Shown: positions 37,492 through 47,271 of the stretch, one piece after another | How positions within the stretch are numbered: position 1 is the first letter of the stretch | Layout of the letters: every line of letters starts with the position of its first letter | DNA from: Mycobacterium uberis | Lineage (GTDB): Bacteria > Actinomycetota > Actinomycetes > Mycobacteriales > Mycobacteriaceae | Assembly: GCF_003408705.1 (NCBI RefSeq) | Contig: NZ_QAYL01000007.1 | Location: 1-64,000 of the forward strand | Length of the DNA: 64,000 nucleotides | Reading direction: 5' to 3' | The notes under the pieces: model-generated | What the model saw: only the letters and a program-made list of their open reading frames with translations | The model's database searches: none | Told to the model about the DNA's origin: nothing | Program-made: the position numbers and the translations under genes

Positions 37492-38463
37492 TTACCCATC
37501 CATAAGACCGATCGCGGAGAAATTCTGCTCCGGATCGCGGCCAGTAAAATAGTCCTGCAATGTGGTACTAAGTTGGATCAGGTCCCAGGCCGCGGTGTCT
37601 GCGCTGAACTGACGTTCCACAGTGGGTGCGGAGACCAGCGTCACCTGAGGACCGTACACGATGAACACTTGCCCATTGACTTCTGCTGCCGCCGGCGACG
37701 ACAAAAACTGAACCAAGGTCACCACGTGCTCGGGTGACAATGGATCGATTTGGCCTGCCGTTAAATCAGAGACATCGGGCGCCGGACCGAAGACGTCGGC
37801 CGTCATCGCGGTACGGGCTCGTGGACAGATCGCGTTGACGCGCACCCCATATCGACCCAATGCTCGTGCGGCTGACAGAGTGAACGCGATGATTCCCGCT
37901 TTCGCAGCGCCGTAGTTGGCCTGACCCACTGGACCTACCAAAGCCGCCTCCGACGAGGTGTTGATGATCCGGCCATAGATGGATCCGCCGGCACGGTTGG
38001 CTTCTTTGACCTTTGCACGCCAATAAGCCGCCGCGTTGCGGGTGAGTAGGAAATGGCCACGCAGATGCACCGCAATTACCAGATCCCATTCCTCGTCAGA
38101 CATGTTGAACAGCATCCGGTCACGAGTTATGCCCGCGTTGTTCACCACGATGTCCAGTCCTCCTAGGCCATCGGCACAACTTACCAACTCGTCGGCGGTT
38201 GCACGTCGGCTAATGTCGCCAGCCACTACTACGGCCTTGTTACCTATAGCGTTGGTCTCGTCGATTACGTCGGAGGCGTCCAGCGCGGCGGCGATATCGT
38301 TGACAACGACAGTGGCACCTAACAGAGCTAAACCGATTGCCTCGGCCCGGCCCAGTCCCGCAGCCGCACCGGTTACCACCGCGACCTTTCCGGATAAATC
38401 GACCGCGTTCATAATGCTGCCCGGCGTGGCCTGAAACGAAGCCGGGTCATTAACCTTAGTCAA
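37492..38463 (-). CDS. hsd4A: Steroid dehydrogenase Hsd4A (SDR)
   Basis: This intact 323-residue short-chain dehydrogenase is close to Mtb Rv3502c. The NAD motif is VVTGAAAGLGRAEAIGLALL, followed by VNNAGITRDRMLFNMSDEEW. The active-site set is Ser in NTSSEAALVGPVG and Tyr-x3-Lys in QANYGAAKAG. In sterol degraders Hsd4A acts in side-chain beta-oxidation (hydroxyacyl-CoA dehydrogenase activity) and as a 17-beta-hydroxysteroid dehydrogenase. It lies 24 bases after fdxD on the same strand. The presence of all catalytic residues argues that it still works. Confidence 0.93.
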   Translation of the reverse strand: MTKVNDPASFQATPGSIMNAVDLSGKVAVVTGAAAGLGRAEAIGLALLGATVVVNDIAAALDASDVIDETNAIGNKAVVVAGDISRRATADELVSCADGLGGLDIVVNNAGITRDRMLFNMSDEEWDLVIAVHLRGHFLLTRNAAAYWRAKVKEANRAGGSIYGRIINTSSEAALVGPVGQANYGAAKAGIIAFTLSAARALGRYGVRVNAICPRARTAMTADVFGPAPDVSDLTAGQIDPLSPEHVVTLVQFLSSPAAAEVNGQVFIVYGPQVTLVSAPTVERQFSADTAAWDLIQLSTTLQDYFTGRDPEQNFSAIGLMDG

Positions 38464-38487
38464 TTTATGAATACCTCTAGTTTCGGG

Positions 38488-38679
38488 TCAATCTTGCCGC
38501 AGTAACGCCGCACGTGGGCACTCGGCGATCGCCTGCTCTACCTGATCTTCCTGGTCGGGTGGAACCGGAGCCGTCCTCACTACGGCATAGTCCTCGTCGT
38601 CCAAATCGAACACATCCGGCGCAAGTCGCAAGCACACCGCATTACCCTCACATCGGTCACGGTCCACGATTACTCGCAC
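38488..38679 (-). CDS. fdxD: Small ferredoxin FdxD
   Basis: This intact 63-residue ferredoxin has the cluster ligands CEGNAVC near the N-terminus and CPRAALL near the C-terminus, the pattern of single-cluster [3Fe-4S] ferredoxins that feed cytochromes P450. The acidic middle FDLDDEDYAVVRT is typical. I chose the GTG at 38679 (VRVIVDRDRCEG), giving the Mtb Rv3503c length; an upstream in-frame start at 38703 adds eight residues. It may form an operon with hsd4A. Its likely partner P450 in this region, cyp142, is a pseudogene here, so it must serve another enzyme or be a relic. Confidence 0.9.
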   Translation of the reverse strand: MRVIVDRDRCEGNAVCLRLAPDVFDLDDEDYAVVRTAPVPPDQEDQVEQAIAECPRAALLRQD

Positions 38680-38790
38680 GACGTCCTCCTCAAACCTGGC
38701 CACCTGTCCCCCGTCAGGAGCTCATTTTCATTATGTAGCACCCACCATAAGGCCCCGAGAGGCCCTATGAAACGATCGCTGGATTCCAGC

Positions 38791-38807
38791 ACTAGAAGCT
38801 GTGTTAC
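38791..38807. promoter_or_regulatory. Decayed KstR-like operator, fdxD / fadE26
   Basis: The sequence ACTAGAAGCTGTGTTACAG between divergent fdxD and fadE26 looks like a KstR site (TAGAACGTGTTACA) disrupted by a small insertion or rearrangement between the AAC and GTT half-sites. The sister site before fadD19 keeps the exact spacing. Confidence 0.4.
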
Positions 38808-38904
38808 AGCCGGGAAGACAGTATGGGTAGTCGTTAGCTGGTGTACGACGCCCAACGCTGGCTAGTGATATCGATACGATCGCATAACTCAAAGGACGGC
38901 TGGA

Positions 38905-40107
38905 ATGCGCATCGGCTACACTCCTAAACAGGAGAAGCTGCTTCGCGAACTAAGTTTGTACTTAACCATTTTCATAACTCCGGAGCGCCGAGAAACGCTG
39001 AGTTCGATCCAGGGTGAAATGCGTACCGGGAGACCGTCGCTCAGATGAGCAAAAGTAGAAAGCTTACCCTAGAATTAGCCAAATGAGTATAGCGACCAGG
39101 ACCGCTCGCCTATGGACTCGCTGATCTTCATCGACAAAGCCGGCCATCCCAGGTGCCCTGGTACCGTTCCCGATGATCAACAGCGTGGCACCGACAACCA
39201 TGGCTTACGGCATTGACGAGCAGAATGAAATTCTTCCCGCCCCGTATTGCTGTCGGGAATCTGCACTTCTCGATCGGCTATTCTGAGCCCGGTGCCGACA
39301 CCGATCTGGCTAACCACCGCGATTCGCGATGGCGACGACTACGTGATCAACGGCCGGAAAATGCGTACCAACTTGACCCAGTACGCTGGCTATATGTGGC
39401 TGGCAGTGCACACCAACTCGGAGTCTACGAGGGCTAAAAAGCACCACGATATCTCGGCGTTGATTGCACCGACCACCGCCGAGGCACTCTCGTGAATAGC
39501 CAGTGTACACCATGACCGGTCCGAACACCAGCATGACCGGTCCGAACACCAGCGCCACCTAATTACTCCGACTTATGGGTGCCGGTGACCGACCAGGTCG
39601 GTGAGAAGAACGACGGCTAAAAGTTGGTTACCAACCAGCTCAACCACAAACGAATCGCGCTGGTGTCACCGACGCCGATCATGATGTGCCTGCGAGAGGT
39701 TCACGAATGGGCAAAGAGCACCGAGGATATCAGCTGCGCACAGCTCATTGACTCCTAGTGAATGTAGCTCAATCTGGCTCAGGTAGCACGGCAAGATCGA
39801 AGTCCTCAAGCTGATTAACTGGAAGCTAGCCTCGTTCCAGCACGCCGTCCCGTTGCTGGCCGATGCATCGGCCAGCAAGACGTTCGAAACTGAGCTAGCC
39901 ACCAAAGCTTACCGCTTGCTGATGGAAATGCTTAGGTATTGTGGCGACCTTGCGGCAAGAATCGCCAAGTGCGTTGCTATGTGGCCAGGCTGAACGGATA
40001 GACTGGGCCTGTCTGATTTTGACCTTTGGCGACAGTACCAACGAAGTCCAGTGCAACATCATTAGGGATGGCCGCACTGGGACTGCCCCGAGCCAACCGC
40101 TGGCCTT
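38905..40107 (+). pseudogene. fadE26: fadE26 acyl-CoA dehydrogenase pseudogene
   Basis: Starts MRIGYTPKQEKLLRELSLYL at the ATG 38905 and can be followed with many frameshifts: GNLHFSIGYSEPGADTDLAN, AIRDGDDYVINGRKMRTNLT, MTGPNTS (duplicated), LVTNQLNHKRIALVSPTPIM, VFGTELA-like ASKTFETELATKAYRLLMEM, then GMAALGLPRANR. In Mtb FadE26 pairs with FadE27 (ChsE4-ChsE5) to dehydrogenate the sterol side chain. The gene is divergent from fdxD as in Mtb. It cannot make a product. Confidence 0.92.
39511..39552 (+). repeat. 21-bp tandem duplication in fadE26
   Basis: The 21-base unit at 39511-39531 is exactly repeated at 39532-39552 and duplicates the residues MTGPNTS in frame within the fadE26 pseudogene. 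Confidence 0.95.
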
Positions 40108-40126
40108 CTAACAGTCAAAGACATTC

Positions 40127-40270
40127 ATGGCTTTCACCACAACCGAAGCAACAGCCGACCTCGGTAGCTTGGTCGACACCATCGTGGACGCGGTATGCAC
40201 ATCGGAGTATCAATATGAGCTAGGCGGGTTCGACCAACGGGTCGACAAGAAGCTGTGACACAAGCTCATC
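40127..40270 (+). pseudogene. fadE27: fadE27 5' fragment
   Basis: The ATG at 40127 begins MAFTTTEATADLGSLVDTIV and continues DAVCTSEYQYELGGFDQRVD, KKL then a stop. This is the N-terminus of FadE27. Only about 48 codons remain before the sequence changes to the antisense 3' end of ilvX, so the rest of the gene is deleted. Confidence 0.85.
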
Positions 40271-41569
40271 AACTCTGATACAGAGCTCAATCCGAGAATG
40301 TCGTAGGCAACGGCGGTCACATCGAGATCCTACCGCCCTTGGGTTCGCAATCCCTCAATCGTGTACATCCCCGACCCGTCGTATTCTAGGCACAGCACCG
40401 GACAGTCGGGAGCGATCACCACGGCCGGGATGTCACAGCCGATCGTCCCACCCGGTCCGGTCAGCGTCAACCAGTTATGGTCCGGCGCCCCAACGGTAGC
40501 CGGGCCCCAGAAGTATCTACCTCATCGACGACAATCGCCCATTCGGGCAATAGCTGGCCGATCACGTGATCCCTCGACACTGAGGTCAACGGACTTGACG
40601 ACAACTGCAGGCGCGATGCAACCATCATCGGAGCAGCAGTCCCGGGTGCCACTTTGTCGGCTAACGTGGTTAACGCGTCGGCAACGCCACTATAACTCAG
40701 TGAACACGTGCACCTCGCAGTCGGTCTGTTAACAGGTCATGAGGCATGCCCGGGTAGGAAAAAGGCGCAGGTAGCTTGGCGCCATCCACAACCGGGCCAC
40801 GACGGCTTCGACGCAGTAGGCAAGCCACACAACAACTAGAGACACCAGCGCCCACGCTCCAACCGGGCCGGAAATGTCTCGTAGAGCCAACGAGCCCTGG
40901 TCATCGCAGCGATCAGCGCGGCCACGGCCAGCCCCTGTCGTCCGGTGGCATCCCCACCGATCAAAGTAAATTGTCGGCTCTCCCGATTCGTAGAACCTTG
41001 CGAACCGATCCCACGTCAACACCGGACTTGGCTGGATGGTCTGACACCGATGCGGCAGGATCGGCGCCGTCTGATCAAGATACGTCCGCAGAACGTACCA
41101 GCGTCGATATCTGCAAGCTCCACCGGCTTGTAGTGATCACCTCCGCCGTGTCGAGCCCAACGTCGGAGCGGTATCCGCTGTCCGGCACAGTCTATCTTGA
41201 AACGGTGCCAGCCAGCACAGCAATGTCGGATTCTATTGGAGCAAAATATATTTGTAATATATTTATGTGTTGAGTGGGGTGGTCGCCGAAGACTACCATC
41301 ATCGGCACCCAGGCGCGGCGCGCGTTGTGCAGGTTAGCCAGGCCGTTGTCTAGTACTGGGTCCAGGTACAGCAGCACCACTGCTGGCTATATGCGCGTAG
41401 CCGCCGGCCTCACTGGTGGCCATACAGTCGAAAAGGTTGGCACGCCATACATACGAACAACAGTGTCTAGTGTGGTCACGAAGTGCATCTCCGAGGTGCC
41501 GGGGTTAGCAAAGCACACGTCGATGCCGCCGTCGATCAAAATATTGATCAGCTCTTGAGCATCGCTCAT
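40270..41569 (-). pseudogene. ilvX: ilvX acetolactate synthase-like pseudogene
   Basis: Thiamine-diphosphate enzyme homologous to Mtb Rv3509c. The ATG at 41569 gives MSDAQELINILIDGGIDVCF and ANPGTSEMHFVTTLDTVVRM. Next come GLANLHNARRAWVPMMVVFG (41340), LVSLVVVWLAYCVEAV (40830), EWAIVVDEVDTSGARLPLGR and HNWLTLTGP (40500), and LCLEYDGSGMYTIEGLRTQG (40370). Stops and frameshifts separate them. Its 3' end is truncated at about 40270 against the fadE27 fragment. Confidence 0.9.
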
Positions 41570-41669
41570 CTGTTTTCCTCCACCCAGAAAACACGTTCAT
41601 CGTTGCTGGGCAAGAAGTTTCGACGTTGCTCATCATTGACCCCGAGTTCATCCAAGTCCGTCAGAGTGT

Positions 41670-42380
41670 TCGCCTAACTAATTATAGGGTAGGTGGCGCT
41701 GAACAAAAATTTGCATCGTACGGCAAAGGTTTTCATGAATCGGACCAACATATCCAGTAGTCGTTTGATCTTATAGACTGAGGGGTTGATGTAGACGTTC
41801 TCGTACTTGTAACCGACAGCTACTATTTACTCAGTCCAAGGATATCTGACGCAGCTGCACACGATCACCAGCGCTGGAAAACCGAGGACTACCTTGCCGA
41901 CGTAGAGAATACGGCATCCGGTCTCCGACGGTCACAGCGGTCAGGTGTGACCAACCCGGGCGCAGGCACAGAACGACACCGCGGCCCTGACGCATTCGAT
42001 ACAGAACTGATAGTAGTGACTATAGATCAGCGGTACGTTCCACAGCCAGGGTACCACCCGCAGTCCCACGAATCCGACATCACGGACTCGCCGTCGCAAT
42101 TCGCGGACCGCCGCCATCGGACGACTCACGTTGACCGTAGCCAAGCCAACAAACCTGCTCGGGTGAAACAGGGCTCACTCTGCAATCTGCATAATTGCAG
42201 ATCAGATCCTGGCCACCCAGACCGCACCACGCACTAAGCAGAACCAGGCCGACGTCAGCAACGTCCATCGAGGCGATAGTCGTCTCGATCGGGATGTCGG
42301 TGTCCGGAATTCCCCCAGTCCAACGCCACACAGAAACCAGCATGTCGCTACGTAGGAACCACGCAGTAGGATGCTGCATC
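41670..42380 (-). pseudogene. Amidohydrolase-family pseudogene (Rv3510c position)
   Basis: Minus-strand pieces follow an amidohydrolase-2 (TIM-barrel metal hydrolase) layout: TTIASMDVADVGLVLLSAW, HPDRFAGLATVNVSRPMAAV, RELRRRVRDVGFVGLRVVPW, FPALVIVCSCVRYPWTE, YENVYINPSVYKIKRLLDML and VRFMKTFAVRCKFLFSATYP. Metal-ligand histidines are partly lost and frames are broken. It follows ilvX in the Mtb order. Confidence 0.8.
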
Positions 42381-43199
42381 TACACGTCGATCATCATAGA
42401 GCTTCGACACTAGACACAGTTAGCCAGCCAGCACGGCCAGCAGCATGTGTCTGCTGAGCGTACCTGCCGCCGAACAACACTACATACGCCAACAACAGGA
42501 AGAGCTGGTGCAGACCGATGTGGTTGCGCCAGATAGGCTTCAGCGCTCGCACCCGCTAGTAACCGGCGAGAACGACATCGTAATACAGAAAGCTAACAGC
42601 GCGAGCATCGCTAAGACGGTCTCGCGGTGACCAACGTGCGCAGCCGAGTTGACCAGCACTACCTCGTGTGAGGTCCATATCACGTTGCCGCCTCACAAGT
42701 AGCCGTGTAGCCGAACCAAAGGGCCATCGTCGCCCAAGTCGCCTGCACAGCAACATGCCAAAACTGCATCGATGATGGCGCGTAGGTAACAACATCCAGG
42801 CGCGGCGCTGCGAGCTTGGCCATCAGAACCGACCGCTCGTCGGCGTAGAAATTGTCCCACCGCGAGTGCCACTGCAACGGCATCGACAATGGTTTGTGAC
42901 AACGGACCGAAAAACCCGGACCCGGTCCATCTGCCTGGTCCGGCGCCAAACACCGCAGCACCCGCATCGCGTGTGACAGCCAATCGGATACTGAACGCAT
43001 ATGCCCCTTCGAGGCGTGGAGTTACCGAATCAAACCGCCACAGCGTCAGACTAGCGACACCGAAAGGTACTACCTGCGCGCAGAGTGCACCGCCGGCAAC
43101 ACTGGAAAACTTGCGCAGCACAACTGTTTCCCAAGTGAAGAAGCCGGTGGGCACGCCAGGCTAATACTTAACCAACACGGTCACGCCACTACGTGCGCG
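42381..43199. other. Unassigned decayed region upstream of Rv3510c
   Basis: Minus-strand frames look hydrophobic and coding-like (YAFSIRLAVTRDAGAAVFGA, WDNFYADERSVLMAKLAAPR, HVAVQATWATMALWFGYTAT), suggesting a dead membrane protein. I cannot assign it. The Mtb counterparts in this interval (PE_PGRS genes, fadD18) are not visible. Confidence 0.4.
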
Positions 43200-44846
43200 T
43201 CATGTGCCGGTGGTCACCCGGCTTGCATGCACATCGTCAGCAGGGCGCGACTCGGTCTGTTCCTTGGCCCAGCAGTAGTCAGGCTTACCGGCTGGCGACC
43301 GCTTGACCTGGCTCACCAACCAAAGGCTTTGCGGTACTTTGTATCCCGCGATCTCGGAGCGCACGAAACTGTCCAGTTCGGCCAGTGCCGGCCGACATCC
43401 CGGTCGAGCCTGCACGACAGCCGCCACACACTGGCCATACCGAGGATCGGGCACGCCAATCACCAATGCATCGAAAACATCAGGGTGGCCCTTGAGCGCC
43501 GCCTCGACCTCCTCGGGATAGACCTTCTCACCGCCGCTGTTGATTGACACCGAGCCACGGCCCAGCATGGTGACCGAGCCGTCGGCCTCAACCACTGCGT
43601 AGTCGCCCGGAATAGCGTACCGCACACCATTGATGGTCTTAAACGTCTCGGCGGTCTTCTTCTCATCCTTGTAATAACCGACAGGGATGTTGCCCTTCTT
43701 GGCTATGAGACCGCACACACCCGAGCCAGGCTTGACTTCGTTGCCATCCTCGTCGAGAACGACGGTGCGGTGATCGATGACCACTCGCGTGCCGCCACTG
43801 TGCGGCACATCCTTAGCAACGATGCTGATGCCACCGAAGCCGGTCTCTGAGGAACCTATCGAGTCGGTGATAACGCGGTTGGGCAGCAGCTTGAGGAGTT
43901 TTTCTTTTATACTTGGCGAGAACAGCGCCGCGCTGCTGGCCAACAGGAACAGCGACGACAAATCGTAGTCATTGTCTTTGGTCAGCGCGTCTAGCAACGG
44001 TCGCGCCATGGCGTCCCCTGTGAAGAACAACAGGTTGACCTTGTGCTCGTTAATCGTGCGCCAAACCTCTTCGGCATGGAATTCCGGTGCTAGCACGATG
44101 GTTTGACCCGAGAAGATCGACATCCATGTGACGGATTGGGTGGCACCATGTATCATCGGCGGAATCGGATAACGGACCATTGGCGGATTGGTTGCGGCGG
44201 CTTTAGCCAAGTCATACTCATCCTTGACAAATTCTCCTGTGGCGAAGTCAGTTCCACCGAAGAGCACCCGGTAGATATCCTCGTGACGCCACATCACACC
44301 CTTCGGAAAGCCAGTGGTACCACCGGTGTAAAGCAGATAGATGTCGTCGCCGCTGCGCTCGCCGAAGTCGCGTTCGGATGAGCTCTGCGCGATCGCGGAG
44401 TAAAATTCCACACCCCCGTAGCGTTGATAGTCGCTATCACTCCCGTCCTCAACGACGAGTACAGTCTTGATGTTTGGGGTGTCCGGCAGCACGTTGGCCA
44501 CCCGGTTGGAGTACTGGCACTCGTGCACCAGTGCAACCATATCGGAGTTGTCGAAGAGATATCGAAGTTCGCCCTCGACGTAACGGAAGTTAACGTTGAC
44601 CAGGATAGCGCCCGCCTTCACGATGCCAAGCATCGCAATGACAATCTCGATGCGGTTACGGCAGTAGAGGCCCACCTTGTCGTCCTTCTTCACACCCCGA
44701 CCTATCAGGTAATGCGCGAAGCGGTTGGCTTTCTCTTCTAGTTGGATATAGGTCAGCTTCTCGTCGCCACAGATCAGGACAACGCGGCCAGGCACAGCGT
44801 CGATAGCGTGCTCGGCGAGATCGGCAATATTCAGGGCCACGGGCAC
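43200..44846 (-). CDS. fadD19: Sterol side-chain acyl-CoA ligase FadD19
   Basis: This intact 548-residue ANL-superfamily ligase is identical in length to Mtb Rv3515c. Adenylation motifs are YLLYTGGTTGFPKGVMWRHE (about 183-202) and DSIGSSETGFGG, the hinge GRGSVSINSGGEKVYPEEVE, and the catalytic-Lys loop SPAGKPDYCWAKEQ near the end. I chose the GTG at 44846 (VPVALNIADLAEHAID); the open frame extends upstream without family sequence. FadD19 attaches CoA to sterol side chains, including those branched at C-24. A perfect KstR site lies 6 bases upstream of the start, shared with the divergent dead echA19. The CoA product has few remaining local enzymes to act on it. Confidence 0.95.
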   Translation of the reverse strand: MPVALNIADLAEHAIDAVPGRVVLICGDEKLTYIQLEEKANRFAHYLIGRGVKKDDKVGLYCRNRIEIVIAMLGIVKAGAILVNVNFRYVEGELRYLFDNSDMVALVHECQYSNRVANVLPDTPNIKTVLVVEDGSDSDYQRYGGVEFYSAIAQSSSERDFGERSGDDIYLLYTGGTTGFPKGVMWRHEDIYRVLFGGTDFATGEFVKDEYDLAKAAATNPPMVRYPIPPMIHGATQSVTWMSIFSGQTIVLAPEFHAEEVWRTINEHKVNLLFFTGDAMARPLLDALTKDNDYDLSSLFLLASSAALFSPSIKEKLLKLLPNRVITDSIGSSETGFGGISIVAKDVPHSGGTRVVIDHRTVVLDEDGNEVKPGSGVCGLIAKKGNIPVGYYKDEKKTAETFKTINGVRYAIPGDYAVVEADGSVTMLGRGSVSINSGGEKVYPEEVEAALKGHPDVFDALVIGVPDPRYGQCVAAVVQARPGCRPALAELDSFVRSEIAGYKVPQSLWLVSQVKRSPAGKPDYCWAKEQTESRPADDVHASRVTTGT

Positions 44847-44851
44847 CAAAC

Positions 44852-44865
44852 TAGAACGTGTTACA
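44852..44865. promoter_or_regulatory. KstR operator, fadD19 / echA19
   Basis: TAGAACGTGTTACA matches the KstR pattern TnnAACnnGTTnnA exactly. It lies just upstream of the fadD19 start and faces the divergent echA19 pseudogene. KstR is the TetR-type repressor that releases DNA when sterol CoA esters bind. Confidence 0.75.
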
Positions 44866-44949
44866 TTTCTTGACAAGCGAATGCCTAAGTTAAAGGAGAA
44901 GTGGTAGCCCGTAGCCAAGACTACAACAAACGAATTCGGACCGTATGTG

Positions 44950-45730
44950 CTATCGGAACTGCGCGAGCACACCCGCATCATGACGATAAACCGACCGGCT
45001 GCGCGTAACGCGCTGAGCAGTGAAATGATGGAGAGCATGGCCGAGGACTGAAACTGCGTTGACGACGACCACCGATGTGCAGTACCCTAACCAACAGTTG
45101 CTTCTGCGGTGACTTCTGCGCAAATATTATGGACCTTAAGGTGGCCGCCAAAAAGCCGCCCAGCGACTTCTTCAGCAATGGCAGCTACGATATATTACGC
45201 ATCGGTACTCTGCTCCGAAACCGGGGGCTAACCAAATCGCTGATTACCACCGTCGAAGGTTCCGCCGTCTCCGATAGCAGCGAAGGTCCTACAAGGCAAC
45301 GATATCGTGGGTCAACGGCAAAAGCACCACGTTCGGCATCTCTGAGGCCAAGTGGAGCCTCGCGGCTCGACGGTACATTTGGCCCGGCAGATCCTCTATA
45401 CGGTAGCCTGCGACCTGCTGCTGACCGGGCACCACATCACCGCTGCCGAGGCCAAGAAGCTTGAGCCTGATCGGCTAATGTCGTACCCGACGGGTAAGTA
45501 CTACCCAAAGCCGCTCGAGACCGCAGAGGTGATCTGGAATAACGGGCCGTTGGCTGCGCAGAAGATCCTACGGTAGATCCGCGCGACCGAGAGAAGAGCC
45601 GAAAACCAGGCATTCAAGATTGACACCCAAATCGGTATCAAGGCGTTCCTGTCTGAAGACGCTACAAAGGCCCGGAGGTGTTCGCCGAGAAGCGCAAGTC
45701 CAGATTCCAGAATCGCAAACCCTATTAGCC
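44950..45730 (+). pseudogene. echA19: echA19 enoyl-CoA hydratase pseudogene
   Basis: Plus-strand pieces match Mtb EchA19: [20 protein letters not shown] (about 44975), LTKSLITTVEGSAV (45230), [10 protein letters not shown] in a shifted frame (45335), [20 protein letters not shown] and [11 protein letters not shown] (45390-45480), [19 protein letters not shown] then a stop (45525-45576), and NQAFKIDTQIGIKAFLSEDA (45610). At least five frameshifts or stops are present. EchA19 hydrates sterol side-chain enoyl-CoA, the step after FadE action. Confidence 0.93.
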
Positions 45731-45734
45731 GAGC

Positions 45735-46990
45735 GTGAACTCCACTGTGGTCACACAGTTAGAGGCTCAAATCACATCTGAGCGACTCGGCGATACCATC
45801 AGGCACCCTAACCAGTCCGCAGCTCTCGGACCACCGTTGCGAGATCGCAAACATTACAACAACGGGCGGATTACGTGGGCCGATATTTGGCTGGCTGCGT
45901 GTGTCGTCAACGCCTTTCGTAGTACTTACGGTGATTCCGACGTATAACGGATCTCATTGTAATCTTTATCCACCATAAGATCTCTTTATTCGTTGTTTCT
46001 AGTCGTAGTCCGGCACCAGATGATTTATGGTGACTCCGGACTTCTGGACGTCTTAAAGAAGAACGACTCACCGTACGACAGACCGTGTATGCGGGTGGCC
46101 GGATGCTGTTGCCCGAACCCGTCGTTAGGTTGACTTTCTCTAGGGTTGCTCCCAAACTTCGAGCTCGTCGACAGAACGAAGTGCTGAGGTTTTCTGAACC
46201 CACGGGGTGGTTAATCGAATCTACGGACCCAAGCCCTACGATAAGGGCACCACACGATTCCGCCGGGGATAGCAGCAGAACAAATCGAAACAGGGATGCG
46301 TTGGCACTGTTCTATAGAATCCAATTGACCCACGAGTCACGGCTGAGCTATGCGAGACCAGCTAGGCGAATTTGTCTGATCAACCAGCCGGCTAGCCCCG
46401 GTTCCGGCAACGAAATCAGTTTATTGAAAACAAACAAGTTTGATGCATAATTCGTTACCCGTGATCGGCATGGTTCGAGCCGGAGCTGATCATCATGCTG
46501 AGCTTGAGACTTTGACAGGTGGCTCACTAAGCAGCTAGTCACCTGCCAATGTCAATTAATTAACGAAATGCATTCATAGTAATGAATGATACTAAATAAC
46601 GATAATGAATTACACTACTGAACAGTGGTTTTGGCGCACCAAACACTCAAACCCGAGATGCTGTCTCGCTCCTTGATGCCACGTTACTCCTCACGTGGTC
46701 AGCGTGTTTGAGCGCGACACTGAGGCTGGCACGCCAAATCTCAGTGTCGGCCCTCAGTGAAGCGTGAAGAACCAAAGCGTGACACGCAAACGGATGCACC
46801 TAATCCACGCTTTCTGCATCAGCTCCAGCACCGCAAAGTCGAGGAGGACTGCAACACATAGCTTTACGCAGCAATCGACTCAACAGTCACACAATAGCCG
46901 CGAATAGGCCAGATCAACTCAATTATTATGCATATGTACCAGCCAACTATCAGCATAGCAAATCGGCAACCTAAGTGCCTGTAGGAAAGA
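45735..46990. other. Decayed region at the Rv3517 position
   Basis: A plus-strand frame at 45735-45947 (MNSTVVTQLEAQITSERLGD, then RITWADIWLAACVVNAFRST YGDSDV) reads like the start of a protein and may be the Rv3517 counterpart by position. The following kilobase is scrambled. A small 9-bp perfect stem (46716-46724 with 46740-46748) is present, of unknown meaning. No ribosome-binding or domain evidence supports a living gene. Confidence 0.35.
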
Positions 46991-47271
46991 GGTGGCGCGA
47001 TACTCAGTGACTCCGGTGGTACCGTACTCAATGGTATCCGGAGCGACCAACCCGGTCTTGTTGGCGATCAGCGGTGGTGACTTCTACGAAGTCCTCACAG
47101 CAAGCCTACAGTCCCTTCATCGCCTCACCGTCCTCGTTTCAGAAGTCTTGGTATTCCTAGTCGAGGTCGACTATCGCCACATCGCATCGCCCTAACTTAT
47201 TATGCTTGATCAGCATCTGCCTCTCAGCACGATTTCGGTAAATCTGCACCGAGGACACACTATCTTGTTAC
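46991..47271. other. Unassigned spacer downstream of cyp142
   Basis: A 67-residue plus-strand frame at 46992-47195 (MARYSVTPVVPYSMVSGATN) has plausible composition but no recognised family, and I do not call it a gene. The rest of the spacer shows nothing. Confidence 0.3.

Noticed and set aside
46992..47195. 67-residue plus-strand frame as a new small gene
   Set aside because: Plausible composition but no conserved motif, no clear ribosome site and it lies in decayed DNA.
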